A DNA stretch of 30,730 nt from JACNLN01 sp964626495 (lineage in GTDB: Bacteria > Fidelibacterota > Marinisomatia > Marinisomatales > CAZVFT01): NCBI GenBank assembly GCA_964626495.1, contig CAZVFT010000017.1:1-30730 (forward strand). The letters are read 5' to 3'. Shown here piece by piece: positions 9,410-18,530 of this stretch (position 1 is the first letter of the stretch; each line of letters opens with the position of its first letter). A program made the translations under genes and the position numbers. The notes beneath the pieces are model-generated. The model searched no databases. It was not told the origin of the DNA and saw only the letters and a program-made list of their open reading frames with translations.

Positions 9410-10138
9410 GTGTTTCATTCTTTCCGGTTGCTAAACTATCTTCAAATGGATGTAATTGAAAACAACGTGATAAAAAAAGAAAAAAACAAAAAACCTTCAT
9501 CAGCCGGCGAGAAGTATCCTGAACAACTCACGCTGGAGATTGCAGAAACTACCCGATCCAAGATCATTGCTTCTTCGCCCTTAAATTTCCAGATTGAACT
9601 GATAGAGTGGGTTGGGGAAATAGACATTCCTCAATTGATCCTGATTTCCGAATCTCTGGTTGAGGAATATAATGAAAATATCCGCCTAACCAAACCTGCT
9701 ATCAGGAAATACTTCAATTATCCCCAAACGCTTCCTTTTGTAGCACGTTTTCATGGGGAAATTATTGGGTACATCATTGGTGTCCCACTGGAATTATTTT
9801 CCAACGATCCATCCTTTCAATGTGATAAAAATATTGGGGAGAACAATACGCTCTACACTTATGCCTTCGTGATGATGAAAAAATACAAGGGAAGCGGGTT
9901 GGGTAAAACATTGAAGAGAGTATACCTTAGCTGGGCGAAAAAGAAAGGATTCAAATACGTAACAGGTCACGTCCGGGAAGGGGTATCAAAAAAATTTTCC
10001 GGCGAAGTGGAAATTATAGCTCGTTTTGATAACTGGCATCAGAGCGGTAAAACATTTGAATACTATCGCCGTCTCTTGAAATATGACAATAAACTGAAAA
10101 CTCGAGCGACCAATCCACCCATAGCTTCTAAAATATAA
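9410..10138 (+). CDS. GNAT-like N-acetyltransferase
   Basis: This protein is 242 residues from the GTG start, or 230 from the ATG at 9446. After a lysine-rich N-terminal tail of about 60 residues comes a GNAT-like fold. FVARFHGEIIGYIIG forms the central strands, and YAFVMMKKYKGSGLGKTL matches motif A with the acetyl-CoA pyrophosphate loop KGSGLG. The C-terminal FDNWHQSGKTFEYYRRLL fits the last strands. The substrate is unknown. Neither start has a strong ribosome binding site. It is separated from the next plus-strand feature by non-coding DNA. Base composition does not differ visibly from its neighbours. Confidence 0.7.
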   Translation: MFHSFRLLNYLQMDVIENNVIKKEKNKKPSSAGEKYPEQLTLEIAETTRSKIIASSPLNFQIELIEWVGEIDIPQLILISESLVEEYNENIRLTKPAIRKYFNYPQTLPFVARFHGEIIGYIIGVPLELFSNDPSFQCDKNIGENNTLYTYAFVMMKKYKGSGLGKTLKRVYLSWAKKKGFKYVTGHVREGVSKKFSGEVEIIARFDNWHQSGKTFEYYRRLLKYDNKLKTRATNPPIASKI

Positions 10139-10311
10139 AGATAGAAAATTTTCTATATTCTCGGAAATAACTAATCCAATAATCTCACATTCCGCTCCTT
10201 CTCCATAGATAGCTGACGGGAGCTTTTATACACTTTTCTATTTACAAATACTAAAATTCTGCGTAATATTGCTGTAGAGCTTTTTCCCATATGTTTATTT
10301 AAGTCATACAT
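10139..10311. other. Non-coding stretch with a 16-base palindrome
   Basis: Just after the GNAT-like stop is the perfect palindrome ATAGAAAATTTTCTAT (10141-10156). It could fold as a six-pair hairpin but has no U-tract. Nothing else is recognisable before the structured RNA candidate that begins near 10312. Confidence 0.4.
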
Positions 10312-10503
10312 AGTTTCCCCTGGCTGATGTTGGTAGTTTTGGAACCTTCAATAATAAAAATAGGGAACTGTACTCCGGATGACGAAAGCAGGCCTTTCCT
10401 ACTCTGATTTATCGGTGTTTGGATGAAGGAAACTTGAACCATTCGGGAGGTGCCCACCGTGATAAAATCGGTTTCCATAAACGCCCATCAACCGGGGGAA
10501 AAT
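10312..10503 (+). ncRNA. ssrS: Candidate 6S RNA
   Basis: About 190 bases fold by eye into a single long hairpin with a central bubble, the layout of 6S RNA, which binds RNA polymerase by imitating an open promoter. Closing stem: 10314-10320 (TTTCCCC) with 10495-10501, 10322-10323 with 10492-10493, 10325-10329 with 10486-10490, and 10336-10346 (GTTTTGGAACC) with 10470-10482, the last having two bulged U residues. The central bubble is 10347-10372 against 10450-10469 and contains a small ACCG/CGGT hairpin opportunity. Upper stem: 10373-10381 with 10440-10449 (one bulge) and 10395-10400 (TTTCCT) with 10427-10432. Length and shape fit the family. The plus strand is favoured by neighbouring gene direction, but the minus strand would fold similarly. 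Confidence 0.6.
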
Positions 10504-10535
10504 TGATTAATATTAATACTATAATAGGAAATTCT

Positions 10536-10895
10536 ATGAGACAGACATTGGTTCTATTTTTATTCACAACTATTTTAATTTTTAATCCAATAACAATCTT
10601 CTCTCAAGATAAAACAAAAAATCAAATTACTTCACCTCAAGCTGACATCTGGGAATTACTGGGGAATGTTGTCACCTGCATATCAGAAGAAAAATATGAA
10701 GATGCTCTGAAGGACATCCAGAAAGCGATACAATTACAACCTGAAAATGCTGAACTTTATAGGTTGGAGGGACAAATATTAGAAATGCTAGGTCAGATAG
10801 ACAGAGCCATCACAGCATGGGAAAATTGTATCTTATACTCGGAAACTGATTCAATTAAAACCGAAGCTCAATTCCACATTAATAGTTTGAAGTAA
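10536..10895 (+). CDS. Small exported TPR protein
   Basis: The 119-residue product has a signal peptide (about 1-24, ending near FSQ) and roughly two tetratricopeptide helices pairs, visible in KYEDALKDIQKAIQLQPENA and the following YRLEGQILEMLGQIDRAI segment. TPRs mediate protein contacts; no partner is identifiable beyond the lipoprotein gene that starts four bases after its stop. The ATG at 10536 is chosen because AGGAA lies six bases upstream and the signal peptide starts there. An in-frame upstream extension to 10419 would run through the structured RNA candidate. Confidence 0.75.
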   Translation: MRQTLVLFLFTTILIFNPITIFSQDKTKNQITSPQADIWELLGNVVTCISEEKYEDALKDIQKAIQLQPENAELYRLEGQILEMLGQIDRAITAWENCILYSETDSIKTEAQFHINSLK

Positions 10896-10899
10896 ATTA

Positions 10900-11577
10900 A
10901 TGAAACTTCGAACTCTTTTTCTCGTCCCTTGTTTTTACATGCTTTCCTGCTCTTCGGTTGCGGTAGTGAAACCAGGATATGATTTTTCTAAAATTCACAC
11001 AGTATCCATTGCTCCAATCAATGATTTTGAATCCTTTCCAGGATCGGGGGAAATTGTCTCCCGAAGTTTGATTCACCAATTCATGAAATTAGGTCTGAAT
11101 GTAGTAGAGCGGGAAAAACTTGAACAGTTATATGAAGAAGCAGCCATATCGCAGGTCTCGACATCCAGCGGCGATTATAAAATCAGTTTGTCATCTCCCG
11201 ATGTATTTTTCGTCTGTACAATCACTGAATTTACTGATCACCTTGTTGTTGTCATCCCAATTTCGACAATGAATAAAGGTCGAACCGTCACGGAAATCGT
11301 CGAGGAGTCAGAACCTGTCTTAACCGATGACGAAGAGATTGAATACAAAACAACCACTACAGAAACGGTGACGAACTATGAGGGAGATATTACTGAATCA
11401 AAACAGATTAAGTATATCAATTCCGCTGTTGGTATTAATGTTCAGATGATTTCCAAAGAGACGGGAGAAATTCTCTGGTCATCCAATTACCGTTATACCT
11501 CCCTTTCCTTATCGGATGCAGTATTCCGATGCACAGCGGGAGTAGTAAATCCTCTAAAGAAGGTTTTTTTTGATTAG
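10900..11577 (+). CDS. CsgG-like envelope lipoprotein
   Basis: This 225-residue protein has a lipoprotein-type signal ending at Cys17 (MLSC, a permissive lipobox). The following domain resembles CsgG/FlgO-type periplasmic folds: a beta strand with VSIAPINDF, a helix, then VVEREKLEQLYEEA, a phrase typical of the CsgG superfamily. Residues about 125-170 are acidic and threonine-rich. The C-terminus returns to a strand-rich segment with SKETGEILWSS. Canonical CsgG is longer and forms the curli pore; no curli genes are nearby, so the role is open. It lies four bases after the TPR gene and is probably co-transcribed with it. Confidence 0.6.
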   Translation: MKLRTLFLVPCFYMLSCSSVAVVKPGYDFSKIHTVSIAPINDFESFPGSGEIVSRSLIHQFMKLGLNVVEREKLEQLYEEAAISQVSTSSGDYKISLSSPDVFFVCTITEFTDHLVVVIPISTMNKGRTVTEIVEESEPVLTDDEEIEYKTTTTETVTNYEGDITESKQIKYINSAVGINVQMISKETGEILWSSNYRYTSLSLSDAVFRCTAGVVNPLKKVFFD

Positions 11578-11597
11578 AATCAACTTCTAAATGTTGT

Positions 11598-11640
11598 AAT
11601 AATTGAGGGATGGTTCTCTTCAGAATCTACCAATTATTTT
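11598..11640. terminator. Possible bidirectional terminator between convergent genes
   Basis: AATAATTG (11598-11605) pairs with CAATTATT (11631-11638), and inside it GGTTCT pairs with AGAATC around a CTTC loop. It sits between the plus-strand CsgG-like gene and the minus-strand macro-domain gene and overlaps the latter's stop codon. U-rich bases follow on the plus strand but the tract is short. Confidence 0.4.
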
Positions 11641-12164
11641 GAAAACATTGATCGCAGTTGGTTGTCAAAAACGCGAAAAGAATCTTTATCAAATAGAACA
11701 AACCTGACTTCTTCCAGATTTTTCGCGGATACCAGATAGCTCTCCGTTTCTTCAAGCATAATTTTAGCACAGTAATGAATTCCGAATCCCCCAATACCAG
11801 TCCCAATAGCAGGAAATGAGAGTGACTCGATTCCCTTATCTTCCGCTAACTCCAAGCAGCGGATAGTCACTTTCCGTACAATCTCCTCACTTGTTTGAAG
11901 ATCCTGACCCATCCCGGCGGCGTGAATGACATACTTTGCAGTTAACTTCCCTCCTGTTGTTATAACTACATCTCCAACTTCAATAGGTCCTTTTGCCACC
12001 GCTTCATCTTCGATTATCTGCCCGCCTTTCTGCTTAATTGCTCCCGCCACTCCAGCTCCCATCCAGAGATAATTGTTAGCTGCGTTCACAATTGCTTCAG
12101 TGGATTGTTCCGTGATATCCCCCTGAATGATTTCTAATGTGACCTGCCCAACGTTAATTTTCAT
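11634..12164 (-). CDS. Macro-domain protein (ADP-ribose-binding/hydrolase)
   Basis: A stand-alone macro domain of about 176 residues. The ligand-binding signatures are IVNAANNYLWMGAGVAGAI near the N-terminus and PAIGTGIGGF in the C-terminal half, as in proteins that bind or hydrolyse ADP-ribose derivatives such as O-acetyl-ADP-ribose or mono-ADP-ribosyl modifications. The ATG at 12164 is preferred because GGGAG lies five bases upstream; an in-frame ATG at 12176 would overlap hflX further. The gene overlaps the end of hflX by 11 bases, so the two are probably translationally coupled. Confidence 0.9.
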   Translation of the reverse strand: MKINVGQVTLEIIQGDITEQSTEAIVNAANNYLWMGAGVAGAIKQKGGQIIEDEAVAKGPIEVGDVVITTGGKLTAKYVIHAAGMGQDLQTSEEIVRKVTIRCLELAEDKGIESLSFPAIGTGIGGFGIHYCAKIMLEETESYLVSAKNLEEVRFVLFDKDSFRVFDNQLRSMFSK

Positions 12165-13431
12165 GTTTACTCCCATTTTCTGACAATGCTCTAATCCTTG
12201 TTACTTGAGTGTGATGTCCCCTTATGGTAAGACTCACTCTATCTGCATCGTATACAGAATCAAGAACCTCCACCTGGTCGTATATCGAAGAAATCTCCTT
12301 CCAGCGAGAAGGATCAAACGAAACTGTAACAGTTCTATAGGATTTGTCCATAATCTCAACCACCTTCTCTAATAATTTATCAAGTCTTAAGTGGTTCAGC
12401 GCCGATATAAAAACCGCTTCGGGAAATCTGGATTTTAACGATTGAAGAACTGGGGAATCTTCAATGATATCAATTTTGTTCATCACCAGGATTGATTCCT
12501 TGTCCTCAGCACCTATGGACATCAACACTTCACGGACAGTTTGCAGTTGTTTGTCAATTACAAGGCTATTTGCCTCGAGAACAATCAGGAGGATATCGGC
12601 TTCGAGAACCTCTTTGAGGGTACTGCGGAATGAAGCTACAAGGGTATGTGGCAATTTTCGGATGAAACCGACAGAATCACTAAGTAAAATTTTATGATTG
12701 TTGTCTAAATTAAGGAGACGGATTGTCGTATCTAAAGTTGCAAACAGCTGATCTTGAACAGGAATATCTGCTCCTGTGAGAGCATTCATCAGTGTTGATT
12801 TTCCAGTATTAGTATATCCAACAATAGCCACACGAAATTCATCCCGTCTCTGTTTACCCTGTACTTCACGCTGCTTTTCGATTTTTTTTAAATCCAGACG
12901 GAGTCTCGCAATGTGATCCCGTATCAATCGTCTATCTACTTCGATCTGAGTCTCACCCGCACCAGCACGAGTTCCAATCCCTCCCATTTGACGTTCAAGA
13001 TGTGTCCACATTCGAGTCAAACGTGGCAGCAAATATTGCAACTGAGCTAACTCCACCTGCGTTTTTGCCTCCTGTGTTCGAGCATGCTGTCTAAAAACGT
13101 CCAGAATAAGACCCGTTCGATCAATTACCTTTATGTTATTTTCCAGTTTGAGGTAGTTCCTGACCTGGGATGGTGATAGTTCATCATCGAAAATAATGAG
13201 CTGCACTCCCAGAGCCTTTGCCTGATTTATAATCTCCTCAGCTTTTCCTTTACCAACGAAATAACGCGGGTTGATTCGGTCCCTTTTCTGGACGAATCTC
13301 CCAATCACTTCGGCACCAGCCGTTACTGCTAACTGTTCCAGTTCATCAAGATGTTCGGTGACTGTTGTCTCGGTTATTTCATGATGAATTGTCCCAACAA
13401 GAAACGTCTTTTCACCTGATTTATTCATCAT
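12154..13431 (-). CDS. hflX: GTPase HflX
   Basis: This 425-residue ribosome-associated GTPase carries the HflX signature GGIGTRAGAGETQIEVDRR (150-168) and the helical linker. Its G domain has GYTNTGKS (205-212), the switch region DQLFATLDTT, DSVGFIRKLP and NKID. HflX splits stalled or stressed 70S ribosomes. The N-terminal domain includes NPRYFVGKGKAEEI, typical of the family. Two adjacent ATGs begin the gene and no strong ribosome binding site is visible. It is followed by the overlapping macro-domain gene. Confidence 0.95.
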   Translation of the reverse strand: MMNKSGEKTFLVGTIHHEITETTVTEHLDELEQLAVTAGAEVIGRFVQKRDRINPRYFVGKGKAEEIINQAKALGVQLIIFDDELSPSQVRNYLKLENNIKVIDRTGLILDVFRQHARTQEAKTQVELAQLQYLLPRLTRMWTHLERQMGGIGTRAGAGETQIEVDRRLIRDHIARLRLDLKKIEKQREVQGKQRRDEFRVAIVGYTNTGKSTLMNALTGADIPVQDQLFATLDTTIRLLNLDNNHKILLSDSVGFIRKLPHTLVASFRSTLKEVLEADILLIVLEANSLVIDKQLQTVREVLMSIGAEDKESILVMNKIDIIEDSPVLQSLKSRFPEAVFISALNHLRLDKLLEKVVEIMDKSYRTVTVSFDPSRWKEISSIYDQVEVLDSVYDADRVSLTIRGHHTQVTRIRALSENGSKHEN

Positions 13432-13661
13432 CTTTTTTAAGATTAGAGTTTGTTATTCGACAATATCTCAGTGAGTTAAAAACAATTACTCGAATTACCA
13501 GTCGAGTGCCTGGCGAATTCACCTGATGAAGAAATCGGGTTATGTTTTTTCGCAGAGGGGGTCCCATTGGGAGAAATATCATTATGTTATATCAGGGTAC
13601 TTGTGTCTTTTCAAATTGCGAGTGAATAATTCAAGTTCAGTCGCAGTATTATTCCTGTCAA

Positions 13662-15764
13662 TCATTCTCTCAATTCCTCTTTTCGTACTCGTCCCACCCA
13701 AGATTCTAAAGCCAGCATTACCAGAGCAGCTAATAAAAACAAACGCCACAACTCGGTACCCCGCCGAGCCTTTCTGACAAAAGCTATGGGATCATGCTGC
13801 CAGGTAACCAAACGTGTTCTGTCTGAAGGAAAGTAATCAAACAACTGTCTTTTTGAAAGTCTATTCGCTGGATCCTCATCTCGAGAAATATTTACCACAA
13901 AGGAAAAAAAATGTTTTCCGCCAGCTAACAAATCATACACACCAACCTCATCAAGCTCATCCATGACCAATTCTTCGCTCTGATATTCGGGGACAAGCAA
14001 AGACCGCTGTCCTGATGGTTTCCACATCTCAATTTCTTTAGACAGAACACTCTGATCCAATGGAATGGTAAACGAGTCACCGACAGTATACGTTCGATCG
14101 AACCTGCTTTCGGTGGTGCAATAGACAAGCATTCGATGGAGTAAAGGAACGAATAATCCCCGTATCGGCATATCTGACCATTGCAAACTAGGAAGAATGG
14201 AAAAAATAAATGTACTTTGACTGGGATTTATCATTTCTAGAAGGAGAGGATCCCCATCCGACAAAGTTAACAGAACCTTATCATTTTGATTCATCTCCAG
14301 TTTCATATGTTTAAACACCTGGGGCATCTCATCCTCCAGATCTTTCAGTCCAAAATCAGCAAAAACAGGATGATCCAAATCAATATCCATGACCTCGTGA
14401 AACGCATTACCTCCTAATTCCACTAACCCTCTTGCGTAAGGAAAAGAAAGGGAAGAGATGAGAGAATGGAAGGATTTTTTGGCGTATTCCTCACCAAGAA
14501 ATACGATTATATCATTGCCACCTCCCATATATTTCTCCAATTCATCCAGCACTTTCTGTTGAAACTGTGGAGGATCAATAAGGATTAATACATCTGTATC
14601 CGAGAGATGTAATGTGTTTGGATTAGGGTTAACCAGCTCCTCAACTATGACAAATTCTGAGTCAACATTAATTGACGTGAGAGCATATCTCAAAAGCAAA
14701 ATATCGTCCTCAGTTTGGCTAACTACTTTACACTTGATTTGAGGTGGTATAGCAAACTGAAAGAAAATTTGATTATCCAATAAATAATCATCTTCTAATA
14801 TCTCAATAAATCCATGGACAAACCCGCTATACTTGGGATATGCCTGAAAAAGAAAGTCTTTACTTTTCATAGGATCAAAGTCAGAGACTACCTGTCCCGT
14901 TCGATCATCATCAAAATAGAGTTGAATGGGGATATTCTTTCTAGGAATTTTACCTTTATTATTCACCCGGACAGAAATATCAACCATCTGACCGGGTAAT
15001 CTCAATTGAGAAGTTATCTCTGCCGATGAGACGGATACATTATCCACAATATCGGGTTGTTGAAACAGGAAAAAACGCCATTTTGAAAAACCATCACCTT
15101 CAGTCACATCCCGGCTACTTTCGTACAGTACTATACTTGGATCAATTTGAGGAAAATCACTGAATAGATAAAACTCACGATTTGCCCTCTGAAAGGAGCT
15201 TTCATCAGAAAATTCCGTCTCCCTTAAAAGGTTATTGATTACTTGCCAGAGGTTGTCTTCCCCCTTTGATTCCTCAATATTGTTTAACACATCCCGTACA
15301 TCTTGCGAAGATACGAATTCACCAGAGAAATGCAGCATAAGGGGGGTTGTTTGATAAATGTCGAGATTAATATCACCTTCCACATTTTCTAATATGTTAA
15401 CAACTATATTTTTCGCCCTGTTCAGCAGAGATTCTCCATCATATTTCGCCGACATGGATGCAGAATTATCCAATAAGATAACCATTTTCACCGTTTGAGA
15501 TCCTGCACCCAATGGAGGGAAATAACCAATTTTAACCGGTCTTGCAAAAACCAGAACAATGAATACGATGGCTAGTGTTCTAAGAATCAACAGCAACCAC
15601 TGGCGAAGTTTCAATTTCTTAATAGTCTCATGTTCCAATTCTTTAATAAATCGAATGGAACTGAAATGAACAGTACGTGTTCTTCTAAGACTGAATAGAT
15701 GAATGATTATAGGGATGGTAGCTGCCAGGAGCCCCCAGAGAAGTGTCGGTGCTAAAAAACTCAT
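13662..15764 (-). CDS. BatA/vWA-domain membrane protein
   Basis: The 700-residue protein begins with the BatA N-terminal signature: two helices around PTLLWGLLAATIPIIIHLFS and LRQWLLLILRTLAIVFIVL, then RP. A von Willebrand A domain follows, with the metal site DNSAS (Asp99, Ser101, Ser103). A long periplasmic middle region and a final helix near residue 675-695 complete it. Classical Bat proteins come with a MoxR ATPase; none is present here, so this is the stand-alone long form common in FCB genomes, role unknown. Its ATG overlaps the polyprenol-kinase stop as ATGA. It is the last gene of the yajC operon. Confidence 0.85.
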   Translation of the reverse strand: MSFLAPTLLWGLLAATIPIIIHLFSLRRTRTVHFSSIRFIKELEHETIKKLKLRQWLLLILRTLAIVFIVLVFARPVKIGYFPPLGAGSQTVKMVILLDNSASMSAKYDGESLLNRAKNIVVNILENVEGDINLDIYQTTPLMLHFSGEFVSSQDVRDVLNNIEESKGEDNLWQVINNLLRETEFSDESSFQRANREFYLFSDFPQIDPSIVLYESSRDVTEGDGFSKWRFFLFQQPDIVDNVSVSSAEITSQLRLPGQMVDISVRVNNKGKIPRKNIPIQLYFDDDRTGQVVSDFDPMKSKDFLFQAYPKYSGFVHGFIEILEDDYLLDNQIFFQFAIPPQIKCKVVSQTEDDILLLRYALTSINVDSEFVIVEELVNPNPNTLHLSDTDVLILIDPPQFQQKVLDELEKYMGGGNDIIVFLGEEYAKKSFHSLISSLSFPYARGLVELGGNAFHEVMDIDLDHPVFADFGLKDLEDEMPQVFKHMKLEMNQNDKVLLTLSDGDPLLLEMINPSQSTFIFSILPSLQWSDMPIRGLFVPLLHRMLVYCTTESRFDRTYTVGDSFTIPLDQSVLSKEIEMWKPSGQRSLLVPEYQSEELVMDELDEVGVYDLLAGGKHFFSFVVNISRDEDPANRLSKRQLFDYFPSDRTRLVTWQHDPIAFVRKARRGTELWRLFLLAALVMLALESWVGRVRKEELRE

Positions 15765-16339
15765 ATTAGTAAATTCCCAATAGAAATTGTTGCAGCTGCA
15801 GTGATGGGAATCATAAGGTTATCGTTAATCGGGGATGGTAATAATTCAATAATGGTGGCAGTTATAACCCCGCAGACTGCTGGAAATCGTGAGAGTTCCG
15901 GGAAGCAGAAAACGATAGCGATACCAATTATAAAAAAGGTTGCTGTCCCCTCAACAGACTTACCTAAAAGTGGGATTTTCCCCCATTTCACACCAACTAA
16001 CGCCGCCAGGGAGTCAGCCATTGTAAGTATCAATAACGCAACGACTGCAACTTCTTTCTCAAAAATTAATATCGTCACAAAGGATCCTATGAGAGTAAAC
16101 GTAGCCCCTGTAAATGACCTTTCCTCGCTGACACGTACAATTTTGCCGAAGATAAATTCAAATACCTTTCCTACTAAAGGGGTACTCATCCGCAGTATTT
16201 CCACTACTAATATCCCGATAGTTCCAATACCCAAAATCCATAACATAATTGATCTATTAAAACAAAAATAGTAACTAAGTGGAACCAATGACCAGAAAAT
16301 ATGAATGAGTTTCCTGTATATTTCGTGTTGGTATTTCAA
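15761..16339 (-). CDS. Diacylglycerol/polyprenol (dolichol) kinase family protein
   Basis: A 192-residue membrane protein with about six to seven helices. It matches the Sec59/dolichol-phytol kinase family through the N-terminal RKLIHIFW, the middle ADSLAALVGVKWGK, KSVEGT and the C-terminal ELLPSPINDNLMIPI. These enzymes phosphorylate lipid alcohols using CTP or ATP; the lipid here is unknown. The start is TTG, five bases after the PASTA gene stop, without a strong ribosome binding site, suggesting coupled translation. Some databases label relatives phosphatidate cytidylyltransferase; the motifs favour the kinase branch. Confidence 0.82.
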   Translation of the reverse strand: MKYQHEIYRKLIHIFWSLVPLSYYFCFNRSIMLWILGIGTIGILVVEILRMSTPLVGKVFEFIFGKIVRVSEERSFTGATFTLIGSFVTILIFEKEVAVVALLILTMADSLAALVGVKWGKIPLLGKSVEGTATFFIIGIAIVFCFPELSRFPAVCGVITATIIELLPSPINDNLMIPITAAATISIGNLLI

Positions 16340-16343
16340 AATC

Positions 16344-17105
16344 TCACTTTTTTTCCATCAAACTTCTGTACACATCATCAAGATCAAGAATGCTAACTGT
16401 AATATCAACTGGGACTGGACGATCCAGGATGGTTTCAGCCTCGATTGACTGCTCTAACACCGTATTGGGTAAAAGGTCCTCATTTTGCCTGTAATAAATA
16501 CGACCCACCTCCAGTCCTTCCCGATGTAACAATTCTTTTGCCTTCTCCAGACTTAATCCAAACAATTGGGGAACCTGGTAAAAATCCGGTGGTCTCCCCT
16601 GACTGACAATGATGGTCATTCCACTACCCGGCCGAAGGTAGTCTCCGGCTCTTGGATGCTGCCATTTAATTACATTCTTGGGTACCTCTGAGTCATATTC
16701 GCTTAATTCAGATTCGATACGGAGTCGAGATTCTTGAATTTCCAATTTCGCACTTCTGATGGATTTCCCCACCACATCTGGCACCATCACCATTTTCTCA
16801 CGTTCGGATAAGGTCAATCGCACCCTACGTCCCGGTTTTACACGCATAAAAGATTTGGGATACTGGTCAATTACCGTCCCTGGGAGGAATTGATCGGTGT
16901 ACTTCACATCCCCTTTAAGGACAGAAAATCCCTCAACTTCCAATCGATTCCTCGCCTCCTCAAAGGGTAAACCCACTACATTGGGAAGATACCGGCTTTG
17001 AGAATGAGACACATATAAAGGCATCACAATTTTGTCGAGAATCAGGAAAAACATTCCTGTTACTACACATATAATAAAAAGATATCTAAAGAATATTCGG
17101 ATCAC
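16344..17105 (-). CDS. PASTA-domain membrane protein
   Basis: This 253-residue protein has one N-terminal membrane helix (about 4-27) and three PASTA repeats (roughly 36-100, 105-172 and 174-240). Each begins with a P-x-V/L-x-G phrase (LPNVVGLPFEEA, VPDVVGKSIRSA, VPQLFGLSLEKA). PASTA domains often contact peptidoglycan or muropeptides. No kinase or transpeptidase domain is attached. The GTG start overlaps the rsmB stop as GTGA. Stand-alone PASTA proteins in this position after rsmB recur in FCB genomes, so the linkage is probably old. Confidence 0.9.
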   Translation of the reverse strand: MIRIFFRYLFIICVVTGMFFLILDKIVMPLYVSHSQSRYLPNVVGLPFEEARNRLEVEGFSVLKGDVKYTDQFLPGTVIDQYPKSFMRVKPGRRVRLTLSEREKMVMVPDVVGKSIRSAKLEIQESRLRIESELSEYDSEVPKNVIKWQHPRAGDYLRPGSGMTIIVSQGRPPDFYQVPQLFGLSLEKAKELLHREGLEVGRIYYRQNEDLLPNTVLEQSIEAETILDRPVPVDITVSILDLDDVYRSLMEKK

Positions 17106-18469
17106 TGTTTAATTAACTTTACTGCAAATACACCATCCATATTATCCCGAGGGGGAAAGGTACAGATGGCACTATGATTATCAATGAAATTTGAATCAAT
17201 TCTTGTTTCTAAAGGAAAAATATAAAGGTCATCGTTGTGATGTAAGAACTTTTTAATGACACCCCAATTTTCCTCCGGTTCAAGACTGCAGGTTGTGTAA
17301 ATAATCTCGTTACCTGTCTGAATACTTAGGGTGACATTGTTTAAAATGTCGAGTTGAAGTTGCTGCATTTCCCGGATATCTTCCTTTCGCCGTCGCCATC
17401 TCAAATCGGCTCTCTTTGCCATGACACCTGTCCCAGTACACGGTGCATCTATTAAAATAGTGTTAGCGGGTGGATAATGATCCCTTGTGGCATCTTTCTT
17501 CTCAACAGTGATATTATGCAACCGCAACCTCTTTACATTTTCTTTAATCTTTTCTAATCGATCCTCATTCACGTCATATGAATGAATGGTGATATTGTTT
17601 CCAAAACGTTCTGCCAGATAGGTCGATTTCCCACCAGGTGCAGCACAGACATCCAGAATATAATCCCCCTTTTGACCTTCTATAAGATTGGTCACTATTC
17701 CACCTGAAATGTCCTGAAATGAAAAACATCCTGCTTTGAATTCATCGCTATTTCTTAAATGAACAATACGGTTTACAAAATAAAAATTTGAATCAAATTC
17801 ACATTTTTTCCAATCAATCTCTGAATGTGTTAAAAACTTTTCTAATGTTTCACTGTCAATCCTTAATTGACTTCGGCGAATTGTAAATTGAGGTATAGAA
17901 TTATTCCACTGGCATAGGTCTATGGTATTCGAAAAACCAAAATGTCTCAACCACCGGTCTATCATCCAGGAAGGATGAGATGTCAATAATGAAATTTCCT
18001 CAACACTACTTTCACCTGAAAGGGTATCAATATCAGGCTGATATGTAGAATCAATTTGCCTTAATATTGAATTAACAAGTCCGCCAGCCTTTCTGTTCAC
18101 TAATCCTTTTGCCAGATTTACAGCGCTATTTACTATCGCGTAGGAAGGTGTTCTTTCACGAAAAATCAATTCGTAACATCCCAACCGTAAAATATTCTTT
18201 AGTCGATACTCAACTTTTTTATACTGACGGTTGTACAAAGTTGAGAGAACATGATCAAGATATCCCCGCCAACGGGTGGTCTCCTGAACAAGGTGAGTGA
18301 TTGTCATCCTTTCCGATTTAGGTAAGGAATGTGAGCTAAAATAGTCTGAGAAAAGACGGGATAGTCGAGGATTCTCTCGATCAAATTCGGTAAGGATCTG
18401 AATGGTGTGAAAACGGGAATTTTCTCGTTTAGGAGGTGGAATAATATTATTCATCGGATTAAAATCCAT
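17102..18469 (-). CDS. rsmB: 16S rRNA m5C967 methyltransferase RsmB
   Basis: A 455-residue protein with an N-terminal NusB-like RNA-binding domain (about 20-160) and a C-terminal SAM-dependent methyltransferase. Motifs are DVCAAPGGKSTYLAERFG (SAM binding), DAPCTGTGVM and TTCSLEPEEN; the last two hold the paired cysteines of m5C RNA methyltransferases. It methylates C967 of 16S rRNA in characterised relatives. It follows fmt by 61 bases, as in many bacteria. The start could also be the ATG five codons downstream; no ribosome binding site decides. Confidence 0.93.
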   Translation of the reverse strand: MDFNPMNNIIPPPKRENSRFHTIQILTEFDRENPRLSRLFSDYFSSHSLPKSERMTITHLVQETTRWRGYLDHVLSTLYNRQYKKVEYRLKNILRLGCYELIFRERTPSYAIVNSAVNLAKGLVNRKAGGLVNSILRQIDSTYQPDIDTLSGESSVEEISLLTSHPSWMIDRWLRHFGFSNTIDLCQWNNSIPQFTIRRSQLRIDSETLEKFLTHSEIDWKKCEFDSNFYFVNRIVHLRNSDEFKAGCFSFQDISGGIVTNLIEGQKGDYILDVCAAPGGKSTYLAERFGNNITIHSYDVNEDRLEKIKENVKRLRLHNITVEKKDATRDHYPPANTILIDAPCTGTGVMAKRADLRWRRRKEDIREMQQLQLDILNNVTLSIQTGNEIIYTTCSLEPEENWGVIKKFLHHNDDLYIFPLETRIDSNFIDNHSAICTFPPRDNMDGVFAVKLIKQ

Positions 18470-18530
18470 AATGTGTTATAAGACAATTAATTACATCTAT
18501 AATACATGTGAGTTATTCTATTCCACCCCC

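Noticed and set aside
10419..10535. N-terminal extension of the TPR protein
   Set aside because: The extension would run through the structured RNA candidate, while the internal ATG at 10536 has a ribosome binding site and begins a signal peptide.
15801..16271. 156-codon plus-strand ORF
   Set aside because: It is antisense to the polyprenol kinase gene and only mirrors its hydrophobic codons.
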